Shown one piece after another: positions 1 through 9,246 of a stretch of DNA of 64,000 nt (position 1 is the stretch's first letter; every line of letters starts with the position of its first letter). The position numbers and the translations under genes are program-made. A model generated the notes under the pieces. It had not been told where the DNA came from and ran no database searches. It worked only from the letters and a program-made list of their open reading frames with translations. This DNA is from Streptomyces parvus (GTDB taxonomy: Bacteria; Actinomycetota; Actinomycetes; Streptomycetales; Streptomycetaceae), in contig NZ_CP135079.1 of assembly GCF_032121415.1 (NCBI RefSeq), positions 2,108,001 through 2,172,000 of the forward strand, written 5' to 3'.

Positions 1-199
1 TCTCGCGGGGCTTGGGAAGCTCTTCCCAGCGCACCTCGCTCGTCTCCGCGAGCTCCTCCTCGATGATCTCGTTGCAGAGATCGATGCACTCGTCGCAGAT
101 GTACACACCGGGTCCCGCGATGAGCTTCTTCACCTGCTTCTGGCTCTTTCCGCAGAACGAGCACTTGAGCAGGTCGCCGCCATCACCGATGCGTGCCAC
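1..199 (-). CDS. clpX: ClpX, ATP-binding subunit of the Clp protease (N-terminal part, cut by the window edge)
   Basis: Only the first 66 codons are present. They encode the N-terminal C4 zinc-binding domain of ClpX, with pairs CSFC (residues 13-16) and CDEC about 20 residues later. This domain dimerises and recruits substrates and adaptors before unfoldase hexamers feed proteins into ClpP. The start is taken as the GTG at 199, giving the typical actinobacterial opening [13 protein letters not shown]. It lies downstream of clpP2 on the same strand with a gap of about 157 bases, the usual clpP1-clpP2-clpX order. The AAA+ module lies outside the window, so identity rests on the zinc domain and context, which together are diagnostic. 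Confidence 0.96.
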   Translation of the reverse strand, partial: MARIGDGGDLLKCSFCGKSQKQVKKLIAGPGVYICDECIDLCNEIIEEELAETSEVRWEELPKPRE

Positions 200-356
200 G
201 AGGTGCTTCCCCTTCGCCTGGGAGGCCGCCTGGTTCAGCGGCTCCTGGTGCCTCTATCCGACGGTACCTTGCCTGGGCCCCCGTTCGGGCCCCCCTTGGC
301 ACGGTTCACACGGCCGTGGTCGTGCAAACGGAATGTGCCAAGGGGAAAGACCGACG

Positions 357-1040
357 TCAGAGCGATGCGCCCGCGGTGGTCTTGCGGGTGGAAACGATCT
401 GGTCGACCAGACCGTACGCCAGGGCGTCCTCGGCCGTGAGGATCTTGTCGCGCTCGATGTCCTCGCTGATCTTCTCCAGCGGGGTCGTCGAGTGCCGGGC
501 GAGCATCTCCTCCAGCTGCGTACGCATACGGAGGATCTCGTTGGCCGCGATCTCCAGGTCGGAGAGTTGCTCGCGGCCCGTCTGCGAGGACGGCTGGTGG
601 ATGAGGACCCGGGCGTGCGGGAGCGCCATGCGCTTGCCCGGGGTGCCGGCGGCGAGCAGGACGGCGGCGGCGGAGGCCGCCTGGCCCATGCAGACCGTCT
701 GGATGTCCGGCTTCACGAACTGCATCGTGTCATAGATCGCGGTGAGCGCCGTGAACGAGCCGCCGGGGCTGTTGATGTAGATCGAGATGTCGCGGTCGGG
801 GTCCATCGACTCCAGGCACAGCAGCTGCGCCATGACGTCGTTGGCCGAGGCGTCGTCGATCTGGACGCCGAGGAAGATCACGCGCTCCTCGAAGAGCTTC
901 GCGTACGGATCGTACTCGCGCACACCCTGCGAGGTGCGCTCCACGAAGCGCGGGACGACGTAGCGGTTGTCCACCTGCGGGCCGGTGTAGAGGCCGCTCG
1001 CGGAGGCGCCGGAGAAGTTGTTCATGTGGGTGTTCACCAT
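357..1040 (-). CDS. clpP2: ATP-dependent Clp protease proteolytic subunit ClpP2
   Basis: Serine peptidase of the ClpP family (S14), 227 residues, which forms the proteolytic chamber with ClpP1 in the cytoplasm. The ClpP core is intact: the YINSPGGS loop, the catalytic serine in GQAASAAA and the catalytic histidine in LIHQPSS. The N terminus is longer than in ClpP1 ([11 protein letters not shown] then [11 protein letters not shown]), typical of the second subunit of the actinobacterial pair. Start chosen at the ATG at 1040; an in-frame ATG at 1025 is a real alternative and neither has a strong ribosome site. It lies 82 bases downstream of clpP1 and is probably cotranscribed with it under ClgR control. 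Confidence 0.95.
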   Translation of the reverse strand: MVNTHMNNFSGASASGLYTGPQVDNRYVVPRFVERTSQGVREYDPYAKLFEERVIFLGVQIDDASANDVMAQLLCLESMDPDRDISIYINSPGGSFTALTAIYDTMQFVKPDIQTVCMGQAASAAAVLLAAGTPGKRMALPHARVLIHQPSSQTGREQLSDLEIAANEILRMRTQLEEMLARHSTTPLEKISEDIERDKILTAEDALAYGLVDQIVSTRKTTAGASL

Positions 1041-1122
1041 CCTGGTGGCGTTCTGGGGCTGGAGGTCTCGGCGTACGAGACGGTGGTGCGGGAGTGGTGC
1101 CGACGGTCCGGTGGTTACCGGA

Positions 1123-1740
1123 TCAGGCACCGGTGCCGCCGCCGCCCGGGATGCCCGACGCGAACGTGATGATCTCGTCGATGAGGCCGTAGTCCTTGGC
1201 CTCCTCCGCCGTGTACCAGCGGTCACGGTCGCCGTCGCGGATGATCGTCTCGACGGTCTGGCCGGAGTGGCGGGCGGTGATCTCCGCCATCCGCGTCTTG
1301 GTGCGGAGCAGGTACTCGGCCTGGATCTTGATGTCCGAGGCCGTGCCACCGATACCGGCCGAACCCTGGTGCATGAGGATGTCGGTGTTCGGGAGCGCGA
1401 AGCGCTTGCCCGAGGCGCCGCCGGTGAGCAGGAACTGGCCCATGGAGGCGGCCATGCCCATGCCGATGGTGACGACGTCGTTGGGGATGTACTGCATGGT
1501 GTCGTAGACCGCCATGCCGGCCGTCACCGAACCACCGGGGCTGTTGATGTAGAGGTAGATGTCCTTGTCCGGGTCGGCGGCAAGGAGGAGAAGCTGTGCG
1601 GTGATCTTGTTGGCGATGTCATCGTCGACCTGCTGACCGAGGAAGATGATGCGCTCGCCGAGCAGTCGGCTGTAGACCTGGTCACCGAGGCCACCACCGA
1701 GGGACGGCTCTCCGGCGGCGTAGGGCATCAGATTCGTCAC
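1123..1740 (-). CDS. clpP1: ATP-dependent Clp protease proteolytic subunit ClpP1
   Basis: Serine peptidase of family S14, 205 residues, partner of ClpP2 in the Clp proteolytic core served by ClpX and ClpC. The catalytic triad is visible: Ser99 in GMAASMGQ, His124 in ILMHQGS and Asp173 in the DRDRW segment, at the same separations as in E. coli ClpP. The C terminus ends in the glycine-rich [10 protein letters not shown] seen in Streptomyces ClpP1. The GTG at 1740 is used as start; ATG at 1728 is possible. It is the first gene of the clpP1-clpP2 unit, and a ClgR-type box lies about 136 bases upstream. Confidence 0.96.
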   Translation of the reverse strand: MTNLMPYAAGEPSLGGGLGDQVYSRLLGERIIFLGQQVDDDIANKITAQLLLLAADPDKDIYLYINSPGGSVTAGMAVYDTMQYIPNDVVTIGMGMAASMGQFLLTGGASGKRFALPNTDILMHQGSAGIGGTASDIKIQAEYLLRTKTRMAEITARHSGQTVETIIRDGDRDRWYTAEEAKDYGLIDEIITFASGIPGGGGTGA

Positions 1741-1875
1741 GTATCCACCTGCTCGTCTCTGACGGCTCCGGCCGTCTCAGCGTCTTCGTACCGGGCGGGT
1801 GAAGTCACTGCTCCACCCTTCCTCTTCATGGACCCTAACGCGCAGGTGGGACAACGCCATCCCGCTTCCGCAACT

Positions 1876-1889
1876 GTTCGCTGGGAGCG
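1876..1889. promoter_or_regulatory. Putative ClgR box upstream of clpP1
   Basis: The sequence GTTCGCTGGGAGCG fits the ClgR operator pattern described in Streptomyces (GTTCGC, five bases, GCG). ClgR is an XRE-type activator of clpP1 and other protease genes and is itself a Clp substrate. The box lies between clpP1 and tig, about 136 bases upstream of the clpP1 start. The match is seen directly; binding is inferred. Confidence 0.7.
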
Positions 1890-1946
1890 CAAGGTCCGCA
1901 GTGGGCACAAGGGTTCCGGGGCCGCACGGCGATCCGGCGCGCTACG

Positions 1947-1987
1947 ACGACGGGCCCCGAACACAGGATGCGTTCGGGGCCCGTCGT
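1947..1987. terminator. Strong hairpin terminator after tig
   Basis: A perfect 16-bp inverted repeat (1947-1962 with 1972-1987) with a 9-base loop lies 38 bases past the tig stop codon. It should end tig transcription and insulate the clpP1 promoter region. There is no U tract, as is usual for Streptomyces terminators. Confidence 0.85.
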
Positions 1988-2025
1988 GACGATCAGCGCG
2001 AGGCTGTCACGGGTCGGAGCGAGGC

Positions 2026-3429
2026 TCAGGCCTCGTTCTTCTCCTCGGCCTTGTCCGCCTTCTCCTCGGTGGCGGCCTCGGCCGTCTCCGAGGCCTCGGT
2101 GGCCTCCGCGGTGTCCTCGTCGTCCTCCAGGTCGACGATCTCACCGTTGGTGTCGACGACCTTGGCGGCCTCGACGACGACGGCGAGCGCCTTGCCCCGG
2201 GCGACCTCGCCGACGAGCATCGGCACCTGGCCACCCTCGACGACGGCCTGGGCGAACTGGTCGGGGCTCATGCCGGAGGAGGCAGCACGCCTCATGAGGT
2301 GCTCGGTGAGCTCCTCCTGGTTGACGTTCAGCTTCTCCTTGTTGACGAGCTCGTCAAGGATGAACTGGGTCTTGATGCCCTTGATGGCCTGCTCGGAGGT
2401 CTCGTTCTCGAACTCCTCCAGGGTCTTGCCCTGGATCTCGAGGTACTTCTCCAGGTCGAGGCCCATCTGGCCGAGCTGGTGGTGCTCCAGGTTGTGCTTG
2501 CGGGTCTGGACCTCGTCCGCGAGCAGCTTCTCCGGGATCGGGACCTCGGCGAGCTTCAGCAGCTCCTCCAGGACGCGCTCCTGGGCCTGCGTGGCCTGGT
2601 CGTACTGCTTGGTGGTCTCCAGGCGCTTGCGGCTGTCGGCCTTCAGCTCCTCCAGCGTGTCGAACTCGCTGGCCATCTGGGCGAAGTCGTCGTCCAGCTC
2701 GGGGAGCTCACGGGCGGCGACGGCGGTGACCTTGACGGTGACCTCCGCGTCCTTGCCCTCGGCGGAGCCGCCCTTCAGCTGGGAGGTGAAGGTGGCCTCG
2801 CCACCGGCCTCCAGGCCGGTCACGGCCTCGTCGATGCCGTCGAGGAGCTCGCCGGAACCGATGGTGTACGAGACACCGTCGGCCACGCCGTCCTCCAGGA
2901 CCTCGCCGTCGACCTTGGCCTGCAGGTCGATCGTGACGACGTCGCCGTCGGCGGCGGCGCGCTCGACCGGGTTGGTGGAGGCGAAGCGCTCGCGGAGCTG
3001 CTCCACCGCCTTCTCGACCTCTTCGTCGGTGACCTCGAGGGCGTCGACGGTGACCTCGATGCCGGAGTAGTCCGGGATCTCGATCTCGGGGCGTACGTCA
3101 ACCTCGGCGGTGAAGGCCAGCAGCTCGCCGTCCTTCAGCTCGGTGATGTCGACCTCGGGCTGGCCGAGGACGTTCAGCTCACCCTCGTTGACCGCCTCGG
3201 TGTAGAACTTCGGGAGGGCGTCGTTGACGGCCTCCTCCAGCACCGCACCGCGGCCGAACCGCTGGTCGATGACCCGGGCGGGGATCTTGCCCTTGCGGAA
3301 GCCCTTCACCGTGACCTGCTGGTTGATCTTCTTGTACGCCGCGTCGAGGCTGTCCTTGAGCTCCTCGAAGGGCACCTCGATGCTGAGCCGAACCCGAGTC
3401 GGGTTCAGGGTCTCCACGGCGCTCTTCAC
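2026..3429 (-). CDS. tig: Trigger factor (ribosome-associated chaperone and prolyl isomerase)
   Basis: 467-residue trigger factor that binds nascent chains at the ribosome exit tunnel. The N-terminal ribosome-binding domain carries the signature [14 protein letters not shown] (residues about 42-55). The FKBP-type isomerase domain follows (DGDVVTIDL to the TFTSQLKGG region), then a helical C-terminal chaperone domain and an acidic, Ala/Glu-rich tail. Start is the GTG at 3429, preceded by AAGGAG eight bases upstream; an upstream in-frame ATG would add 32 residues unlike the family. It sits beside clpP1-clpP2-clpX as in most actinobacteria but is separated by its own terminator and the ClgR box, so it is probably a separate transcript. 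Confidence 0.96.
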   Translation of the reverse strand: MKSAVETLNPTRVRLSIEVPFEELKDSLDAAYKKINQQVTVKGFRKGKIPARVIDQRFGRGAVLEEAVNDALPKFYTEAVNEGELNVLGQPEVDITELKDGELLAFTAEVDVRPEIEIPDYSGIEVTVDALEVTDEEVEKAVEQLRERFASTNPVERAAADGDVVTIDLQAKVDGEVLEDGVADGVSYTIGSGELLDGIDEAVTGLEAGGEATFTSQLKGGSAEGKDAEVTVKVTAVAARELPELDDDFAQMASEFDTLEELKADSRKRLETTKQYDQATQAQERVLEELLKLAEVPIPEKLLADEVQTRKHNLEHHQLGQMGLDLEKYLEIQGKTLEEFENETSEQAIKGIKTQFILDELVNKEKLNVNQEELTEHLMRRAASSGMSPDQFAQAVVEGGQVPMLVGEVARGKALAVVVEAAKVVDTNGEIVDLEDDEDTAEATEASETAEAATEEKADKAEEKNEA

Positions 3430-3579
3430 GGTTCGGTCTCCTTGGTGGCTGACTTCTTGGGGTTCTGCTGGGCCGCCGAGTGACGGCTTCGCGGACCGAG
3501 CCCGGTACATCAGACACACGGGCACGCATTTTGCATAGTAACGGCAAGGGGGAGGACTCCCACAATGCGATCTTGCTGG

Positions 3580-3656
3580 TGGTCGGGGTGGCCGGATTCG
3601 AACCGACGACCTTCCGCTCCCAAAGCGGACGCGCTACCAAGCTGCGCCACACCCCG
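3580..3656 (-). tRNA. tRNA-Pro (anticodon UGG)
   Basis: A 77-nt tRNA with a CGGGGTG/CACCCCG acceptor stem, discriminator A and encoded 3' CCA. The anticodon arm TCCGC-TTTGGGA-GCGGA gives anticodon TGG, and the T arm contains GGTTCGAATCC. It lies upstream of tig on the same strand. No integrase or duplicated tRNA 3' end is seen nearby. Confidence 0.97.
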
Positions 3657-3845
3657 TCGGTGCGACACGTAGGGTACATGCACGGCGACCGGGGATCCGC
3701 CGCTTTACGGAGCGGCCCCACCGGGCCGGGGGGCGGTCGCGGCACGGCCGACACCGGCGGCCGGCACAACGGGTGTGCGGGCACCGCCGCCGACCCGCTA
3801 CGATGCTCTTCGTGCCGCGGTCCACAAACCTGCGGTGCGACGCTT

Positions 3846-3919
3846 GCGGGCGTAGCTCAATGGTAGAGCCCTAGTCTTCCAAACTAGCTACGCGGGTTCG
3901 ATTCCCGTCGCCCGCTCCA
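3846..3919 (+). tRNA. tRNA-Gly (anticodon UCC)
   Basis: A 74-nt tRNA with a GCGGGCG/CGCCCGC acceptor stem, discriminator T and encoded CCA. The anticodon arm CTAGT-CTTCCAA-ACTAG gives TCC, and the T arm has GGTTCGATTCC. It is divergent from the tRNA-Pro gene and is followed at once by a very strong terminator. Confidence 0.97.
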
Positions 3920-3925
3920 CGCAGT

Positions 3926-3968
3926 CGAGGGCCCGGGCCGGAGGATGATCCTCCGGCCCGGGCCCTCG
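3926..3968 (+). terminator. Terminator of tRNA-Gly
   Basis: A perfect 20-bp inverted repeat (3926-3945 with 3949-3968) with a 3-base loop starts seven bases after the tRNA CCA end. It also stands at the end of the small membrane-protein gene on the other strand and may terminate both. Confidence 0.9.
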
Positions 3969-3995
3969 CGCTGTGCGCGACGGACCGCTCCGCGC

Positions 3996-4190
3996 TCAGA
4001 AGCTGATCTGGTTGATGGTGTCGGCCAGCGAGTTCATGAACCTGTTGATCGACGGCGCCATGCCGGTCGATGCCAGGAAGAAGCCGAAGAGCACGGCGAC
4101 GATCGCGGGTCCGGGCTTGATGGAGCCGCTACGGATCATTACCACCAGGATGACCGCGAACAGCAGCACCATAGACAGTGATATAGCCAC
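3996..4190 (-). CDS. Small membrane protein of unknown function
   Basis: 64-residue protein with two hydrophobic segments, about residues 3-18 (ISLSMVLLFAVILVV) and 27-41 (PAIVAVLFGFFLAST), and a short C-terminal tail ending MNSLADTINQISF. The segments are joined by a short basic loop (IRSGSIK), so a hairpin in the membrane is likely. Start is the GTG at 4190; ATG at 4172 is an alternative. I recall small proteins like this as conserved among Streptomyces, but no function is known to me. It is convergent with tRNA-Gly and shares its terminator region. Confidence 0.75.
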   Translation of the reverse strand: MAISLSMVLLFAVILVVMIRSGSIKPGPAIVAVLFGFFLASTGMAPSINRFMNSLADTINQISF

Positions 4191-4690
4191 GTCTGATCAC
4201 ACCCTCGGTCGGTCCGCCTTGCCGGCCCGGAAGCGTGCACCACTGCGCGCCCCGTCGCCCCCATCGTGCCACCAACTCCCCCGTGGTTGCTGCCGGGTGA
4301 CGGAACGGAGTGACGGGATCCCGCCATCCTTGACGGCCGGGACCGTCGCGGCGGTGGGTGCCGGCGCGGGGCCGCGGCCGCGCCGCGCCCGGACAGCGGG
4401 CGGGAGCCGGACCCCTGCGCCGCTTCCTGTGCGCCGACTGTGAATACCCGGCGGCCGAATATCCGTCACCGCGATCGTTTCCACATCCCCACATTTCATT
4501 CACAGCCAATTGACGGCATGGATGCGACGTAATTCACTCCGGCCAACTGCCCGGCGATATGCCCTGTTTAAGCGGGATCAATGCTGCCATAGCGGGCAGT
4601 GTTCGACGGTTTCACATTCGAATGGAGGGGAACACGCGATATCTCCCCGGAGTTTTACGCGAGGCAATCGACCGGTCTAAGGTGCCTTAG
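4191..4690. other. 500-base intergenic region, no gene seen
   Basis: No convincing coding region here. The left half is GC-rich; the right half (about 4460-4680) is unusually AT-rich for this chromosome and probably carries the promoter and leader of the acyltransferase at 4691. The last bases before that start form CTAAGGTGCCTTAG, a 14-bp near-palindrome containing the likely ribosome site AAGGTG. I could not assign -35/-10 elements with confidence. Confidence 0.5.
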
Positions 4691-5857
4691 ATGTTCCAAG
4701 CTCCGAGCGTATTTCAGAGGGCCCCGCTCCCACCGGCGACCCGGGAGTCGGAGCCCAGACACACGCAGACGCTCACCGCCACCGCGCCCCGGACCGCCCC
4801 CGGGGCCAGCGCTCCGGTCGCCGCCGCTCCGGCGTCCGCGGGGGCGAAGAAGCGCGACCCCTACTTCGACAACGTGAAGTATCTGGCCATCGTCCTCGTC
4901 GCGGTGGCACACGCCTGGGAACCCGTGATGGACGGCAGCCGGGCCACCCGGGCGCTGTACATGATCGTTTACATGTTCCACATGCCGGCGTTCATCCTCG
5001 TCTCCGGCTATTTCTCCCGGTCGTTCGACATGACGGCCCCCAAGGTGAAGCGGCTGATCACCTCGGTCGCGGTGCCGTACGTGGTGTTCGAGACGGCCTA
5101 TTCGCTCTTCAAGCGGTACGCGGACGATTCGCCCGACATGGCGATCAGTCTGGTGGACCCGTTCTTCCTGACCTGGTTCCTCATCGCCCTGTTCATCTGG
5201 CGGGTGACCACGCCGGTCTGGCAGGCGATCCGCCATCCGCTGCCGGTGGCCCTCGCCATCGCCGCGCTCGCCTCCGTCTCCCCCGACATCGGCGACGACC
5301 TCGATCTCCAGCGGGTGCTGCAGTTCCTGCCGTTCTTCGTGCTCGGCCTGCTGCTGAAGCCCGAGCACTTCCAGCTGGTCAGGCGGCGCGAGGTGCGGCT
5401 GCTGTCCCTGCCGCTGTTCGCCGGTGCGCTGGTCTTCGCGTACTGGGCCGCCCCGCGCATGCAGCTCGGCTGGTTCTACCGCGCCAACAGCGCCCAGGAG
5501 ATGGGCGCTCCGTGGTGGTCGGGCGCGGTGATGACGCTCGCGATGTTCGGCTGCGCCCTGGTGCTGACGGTGGGCTTCCTGGCCTGGGTGCCCGGCCGGG
5601 CGAGGTGGTTCACGGTGCTCGGCGCCGGCACGATCTGCGGCTATCTGCTGCACGGCTTCCTGATCAAGGGGGCCGAGTACGCGGGCCTGTTCGACCGCTA
5701 CACCTGGCTCTCCGACCCGGTCGGACTGGTCGCCGTCTCGCTCGTGGCGGCGGTGGCCGTGACGCTCATGTGCGCCCCGCCGGTGGGCCGCGCGCTGAAA
5801 TGGGCCACCGAGCCGGACATGAACTGGGCTTTCCGGAAGGTCTCCGCGCGGCGCTGA
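4691..5857 (+). CDS. Acyltransferase family 3-type integral membrane protein
   Basis: 388 residues. After a Pro/Ala-rich cytoplasmic N terminus (about 50 residues) comes DPYFDNVKYLAIVLVAVAH, the entry to the acyltransferase-3 fold. In this family a conserved histidine in the first membrane helix is needed for transfer of acyl groups to sugars or other surface molecules. About ten membrane helices follow, including MFHMPAFILVSGYFSRSF. It most resembles fucose 4-O-acetylase-like proteins of actinomycetes; the substrate is unknown. Start is the ATG at 4691 with AAGGTG six bases upstream. It stands alone, followed by a convergent terminator shared with the HD-domain gene. Confidence 0.85.
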   Translation: MFQAPSVFQRAPLPPATRESEPRHTQTLTATAPRTAPGASAPVAAAPASAGAKKRDPYFDNVKYLAIVLVAVAHAWEPVMDGSRATRALYMIVYMFHMPAFILVSGYFSRSFDMTAPKVKRLITSVAVPYVVFETAYSLFKRYADDSPDMAISLVDPFFLTWFLIALFIWRVTTPVWQAIRHPLPVALAIAALASVSPDIGDDLDLQRVLQFLPFFVLGLLLKPEHFQLVRRREVRLLSLPLFAGALVFAYWAAPRMQLGWFYRANSAQEMGAPWWSGAVMTLAMFGCALVLTVGFLAWVPGRARWFTVLGAGTICGYLLHGFLIKGAEYAGLFDRYTWLSDPVGLVAVSLVAAVAVTLMCAPPVGRALKWATEPDMNWAFRKVSARR

Positions 5858-5925
5858 GCCCCGGCGGCCCGGAGCCTCCACCGACCCGGTCGCCGCCCTC
5901 TCCGCCGCCCTCCGCGCCACTCCCC

Positions 5926-5961
5926 CTGATCCACCCGCCGGCCCCGCCGCGGGTGGATCAG
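5926..5961. terminator. Bidirectional hairpin between convergent genes
   Basis: A perfect 13-bp inverted repeat (5926-5938 with 5949-5961) with a 10-base loop. It overlaps the stop codon of the minus-strand HD gene and lies 69 bases after the acyltransferase stop, so it probably terminates both. Confidence 0.75.
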
Positions 5962-6458
5962 TGCGTTTCCGGGTTGGCCGAATTCTTTCGGTCCGAGGGT
6001 GATTCGCCGCCGACCAGCCCCAGCAGCCCCCGCACCTGCGCATACTTCGCCGTCAGCCGGGTACGGGTCGGCTCGTCCAGGGCCGCCAGGCGGGCGGGAT
6101 CCGCGTTGTGGGCGAGATCCGCCTCTTTGACGAGCAGCGCGCCCGGGGTGGCGAGGATCCGCGCGGTGTACGAGGGCAGCTCCTCCCCCGGCCGCTTGGT
6201 CACCGCCAGGACCATGTCCTTCACCTCCTGCGGCAGGGCGGCGGCCGCCAGCCACTCGGCGGAGAGCGCGTCGTCCTCGACCGCGTCGTGGAGCCAGGCC
6301 GCCGCGATCTGCCCGTCGTCGCCGCCGCGTACCCGTACGCCTTCGGCCACCGCCGCGAGGTGTTCCACGTACGGGCGGCCCGCCTTGTCGCTCTGCCGCG
6401 CATGGGCCTCGCGGGCGATGGCCTCCACCTCGGAGACGCTCAGATGCCGTCCAGTCAT
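5958..6458 (-). CDS. HD-domain metal-dependent phosphohydrolase-like protein
   Basis: 166 residues resembling the HD domain of SpoT/RelA-type (p)ppGpp hydrolases and related small HD proteins. Motifs: HARQSDKAGRPYVEHLAAVAE (His near residue 19 and the PYxxH segment), then AAWLHDAVEDD with the HD metal-binding pair, and later VKEADLAHNADPAR carrying the distal Asp. There is no synthetase or TGS domain, so if it is active it would be a small alarmone- or nucleotide-type hydrolase. The substrate cannot be told from sequence. Divergent from the antiporter at 6695. Confidence 0.85.
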   Translation of the reverse strand: MTGRHLSVSEVEAIAREAHARQSDKAGRPYVEHLAAVAEGVRVRGGDDGQIAAAWLHDAVEDDALSAEWLAAAALPQEVKDMVLAVTKRPGEELPSYTARILATPGALLVKEADLAHNADPARLAALDEPTRTRLTAKYAQVRGLLGLVGGESPSDRKNSANPETH

Positions 6459-6694
6459 GGGCCGACCCTACGGCCGCGTCCGGGGCCGGATTCCGAACGC
6501 GACGCTCCCGCAACGGTGTTGACGAGACCGCTTAACCGAATCAAGCGGACAAACACAGACAATCTGACGGACCCATAGTTGCAGTGTCAATCGTTCGGTA
6601 AACTAATTACTGATGGATTCTTGATGCCCCCTTGACCAGCTCTTGACCGACCCGAAGGACCAGGCTCATCGGACACGCAGACACCCTCCTCGCC

Positions 6695-7873
6695 ATGGGC
6701 GGCGCCTTCCTGGCCGCTGCCGTCCTCGCCCGCCTCGGCGGCCGTATCGGGCTGCCGACGATTCCCCTGTTCATCCTGGCCGGGATCCTCCTCGGCCCGC
6801 ACACCCCCGGATACACGCTCCTCTCCAACCCGCACGACCTGGAGATGCTCTCCGCGCTGGGACTCGTCCTCCTGCTCTTCTACCTGGGGCTCGAGTTCCA
6901 CATGGACGACCTCAAGACGGGCGGCCGGAAGATGGCCATCGCGGGCGGGACGTATCTCGTCCTGAACGTCGGCGCCGGTCTGATATTCGGCTTCGCGCTC
7001 GGCTGGGGCACCTCGGAGGCGCTGGTCCTCGCCGGTGTCCTCGGTATCTCCTCGTCCGCGATCGTCACCAAGATCCTGGTGGACCTCGGGCGCATCGGTA
7101 ATCCGGAGACCCGCCCGATCCTCGGCATCATCGTCGTCGAGGACATCTTCCTCGCCCTGTACCTCGCCGCGCTCCAGCCGATCCTGTCCGGTGCGGACAG
7201 CCTCTCAGCCGCGCTGATCGACGGCGGCAAGGCCTTCGGGTTCCTGCTGCTGCTCGCGCTGGCGGCCCGGTTCGGCACGAAGCTCATCGGCAAGCTCATG
7301 AACACCAAGGACGACGAGCTGCTCGTCATCTCGTTCCTGGGTGCGGCCGTCTTCGTCGCCGGTGTCTCGGAGATGTTCGGCGTCGCCGACGCTATCGGCG
7401 CGTTCATGGTCGGCCTGATGCTCGGCTCCACCTCGTCGGGCGACCGCATCCTCAAGTTAGTCCACCCGCTGCGGGACGCCTTCGGCGCCATCTTCTTCTT
7501 CGCCTTCGGCCTCTCCATCGACCCGGGTGACCTGCCGAGCGTGCTGTGGCCGGTGGTTGCGGCCGTGGTGCTGACGCTCGCCATGAACATCGCGGCCGGA
7601 CTCGCGGCGGCGAAGGTGTACTCCTTCGGCGCCCAGGCCACGTCCAACATCGCCACGACGCTGGTGGCCCGCGGTGAGTTCGCGCTCATCCTGGCCACGA
7701 TGGCCGCAGCCGCCGGACTGGACGAGCGGCTCTCGCCGTTCATCGCCGGCTACGTCCTCCTGCTCGCCGTCCTCGCGCCGCTGGCCGCCGGACGCTCGCA
7801 CTGGCTGGCCCGCATCCTGCCGGGCGGCCGCAAGAAGGACGACCACCAGGAGCAGGTGCCGGTCTCGGTCTGA
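6695..7873 (+). CDS. CPA2-family cation/proton antiporter (KefB/KhtU type)
   Basis: 392 residues from the ATG, with 11-12 membrane helices of the CPA2 fold: RIGLPTIPLFILAGILLGP at the front, GISSSAIVTKIL in the core, a GAFMVGLML segment and RGEFALILATMAA near the end. No C-terminal RCK/TrkA domain is present, as in Bacillus KhtU-type transporters that use a separate regulatory subunit; none is adjacent here. The reading frame is open upstream only to the TGA at 6644, and no ATG, GTG or TTG lies between that stop and 6695. The preceding in-frame codons from 6668 (ATC GGA CAC GCA GAC ACC CTC CTC) read like the usual family N terminus, so a rare ATC start with GAAGGA at 6654 is possible. Confidence 0.88.
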   Translation: MGGAFLAAAVLARLGGRIGLPTIPLFILAGILLGPHTPGYTLLSNPHDLEMLSALGLVLLLFYLGLEFHMDDLKTGGRKMAIAGGTYLVLNVGAGLIFGFALGWGTSEALVLAGVLGISSSAIVTKILVDLGRIGNPETRPILGIIVVEDIFLALYLAALQPILSGADSLSAALIDGGKAFGFLLLLALAARFGTKLIGKLMNTKDDELLVISFLGAAVFVAGVSEMFGVADAIGAFMVGLMLGSTSSGDRILKLVHPLRDAFGAIFFFAFGLSIDPGDLPSVLWPVVAAVVLTLAMNIAAGLAAAKVYSFGAQATSNIATTLVARGEFALILATMAAAAGLDERLSPFIAGYVLLLAVLAPLAAGRSHWLARILPGGRKKDDHQEQVPVSV

Positions 7874-7893
7874 CCGGCACCTGCGGAGCACCA

Positions 7894-7956
7894 CCGGACG
7901 GCGGAGAGGCACCCCGCGAACCGGCCCCGGGTGACGGGCGCCTCTCCGCCGTCCGG
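7894..7956. terminator. Bidirectional hairpin terminator
   Basis: A perfect 17-bp inverted repeat (7894-7910 with 7940-7956), loop 29 bases, between the convergent antiporter (ends 7873) and phosphatase (ends 7993) genes. Confidence 0.8.
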
Positions 7957-7992
7957 GGGGCCGCCCGGCCCCCTGGGGGTGCCGGAGGGAGC

Positions 7993-9156
7993 TCAGGCCC
8001 GGCGGGAGAGCAGCAGCAGCGCCCGGTCGTCGTTGACGTCCTTGGCGCATGCCTCGATCAGATGCCAGGCCGCGCCCTCGAAGCCGGTGGAGACATAGCG
8101 GTCGGCCTCGCCCGTCAGCCGGTCGATGCCCTCGGCGATGTCCCGGTCGGATGCCTCCACCAGACCGTCGGTGAAGAGCATCAGGACGTCGCCGGGCGCG
8201 AGCGAGCCCTTCACCGCGTCGAACTCGGCCCCGTCGTAGACGCCGAGCAGGGGCCCCTCCCCCGACTTCTCCTCCCACTGACCGCTGCCCGCGTGCAGTT
8301 GGAGGGCGGGAGGATGGCCCGCGGAGTAGATCTCGTAGTCGCCCGACTCCAGGTCCAGCACCAGGTGGATGGAGGTGGCGAATCCCTCGTCCCAGTCCTG
8401 GCGCAGCAGATAGCCGTTGGCGGCGGGCAGGAAGGCGTGCGGGGCCAGCGAGCCGAGGAGCCCCCCGAAGGCCCCGGACAGCAGCAGGGCCCGGGAGCCC
8501 GCGTCCATGCCCTTGCCGGAGACGTCGGTGAGGACGGCTTCCAGCGTGCGGCCCCCGTGGGTGCGGGCCGCGACGACGAAGTCCCCCGAGAACGACTGGC
8601 CGCCGGCCGGGCGCAGGGCCATCTCACGGTGCCAGCCCTGGGGCAGCCGGGGCAGGGAGCTCTGGACCCGGATGCGTTCGCGCAGGTCGAAGAGCATCGT
8701 GCCGCCGCGCCGCCAGGGCACGCCGACCCGGGCCCGGAACTGGGCGAGGATCAGCCCGAAGAACCCGCAGGCGGCGACCACGAGCACGGTGCCCGGGGTG
8801 ACCCGGGCGGGGCCGTCCAGATACGGGCCGAGGGTGAGCGCCTCGATGATCAGCGCGCCGGCGGCCGTCGCGTACAGGCCCAGCAGGCTGGAGGGGCGCA
8901 GCAGGAGGCCGCCCGCCACGATGGGCAGGGCGAGGGCGGCCGGGTCGATCCAGACCGGGCTGACGACGGTGGCGAAGGTGATGGCCGGGATCGTCAGCAA
9001 CAGGCCGGCCAGGGCGATCCAGTCGGAGCCGTCGCCGCGGAAGTAGTCGACCCCGGATTTGCGCAGCCCGATACGGACCCGGTGCATCTTTCTGCGCCAC
9101 CGGGCCCAGAAGTCGTCTGTTCCTCCGCTACGGGCCACTGCCGGGACCTTATCCAC
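7993..9156 (-). CDS. Membrane-anchored PP2C/SpoIIE-type serine phosphatase
   Basis: 387 residues. Four to five N-terminal membrane helices (about residues 40-140, from DWIALAGLLLTIPAITFATV) are followed by a cytoplasmic SpoIIE phosphatase domain. Metal-binding motifs are present: QSFSGDFVVA with the first Asp, VLTDVSGKGMDAG with the second, LMLFTDGLVEA with the third, and the final VNDDRALLLLSRR. Such proteins control sigma factors by dephosphorylating anti-anti-sigma partners; no partner gene is adjacent. Start taken as the GTG at 9156, preceded by GAAGG seven bases upstream, rather than the longer frame from 9192. The signal sensed by the membrane part is unknown. Confidence 0.87.
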   Translation of the reverse strand: MDKVPAVARSGGTDDFWARWRRKMHRVRIGLRKSGVDYFRGDGSDWIALAGLLLTIPAITFATVVSPVWIDPAALALPIVAGGLLLRPSSLLGLYATAAGALIIEALTLGPYLDGPARVTPGTVLVVAACGFFGLILAQFRARVGVPWRRGGTMLFDLRERIRVQSSLPRLPQGWHREMALRPAGGQSFSGDFVVAARTHGGRTLEAVLTDVSGKGMDAGSRALLLSGAFGGLLGSLAPHAFLPAANGYLLRQDWDEGFATSIHLVLDLESGDYEIYSAGHPPALQLHAGSGQWEEKSGEGPLLGVYDGAEFDAVKGSLAPGDVLMLFTDGLVEASDRDIAEGIDRLTGEADRYVSTGFEGAAWHLIEACAKDVNDDRALLLLSRRA

Positions 9157-9246
9157 CCGAACGCCTTCGGTGCAGGGGGACCCCGGTGACAATGCGCTCG
9201 AAATGGGGTTGTCCGCGCGTTCGCATCGGCCTCCTTCGGGCGGATT

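Noticed and set aside
3580..3919. tRNA pair as a possible integration site
   Set aside because: No integrase, no duplicated tRNA 3' end and no change in composition nearby. Both flanks are core genes.
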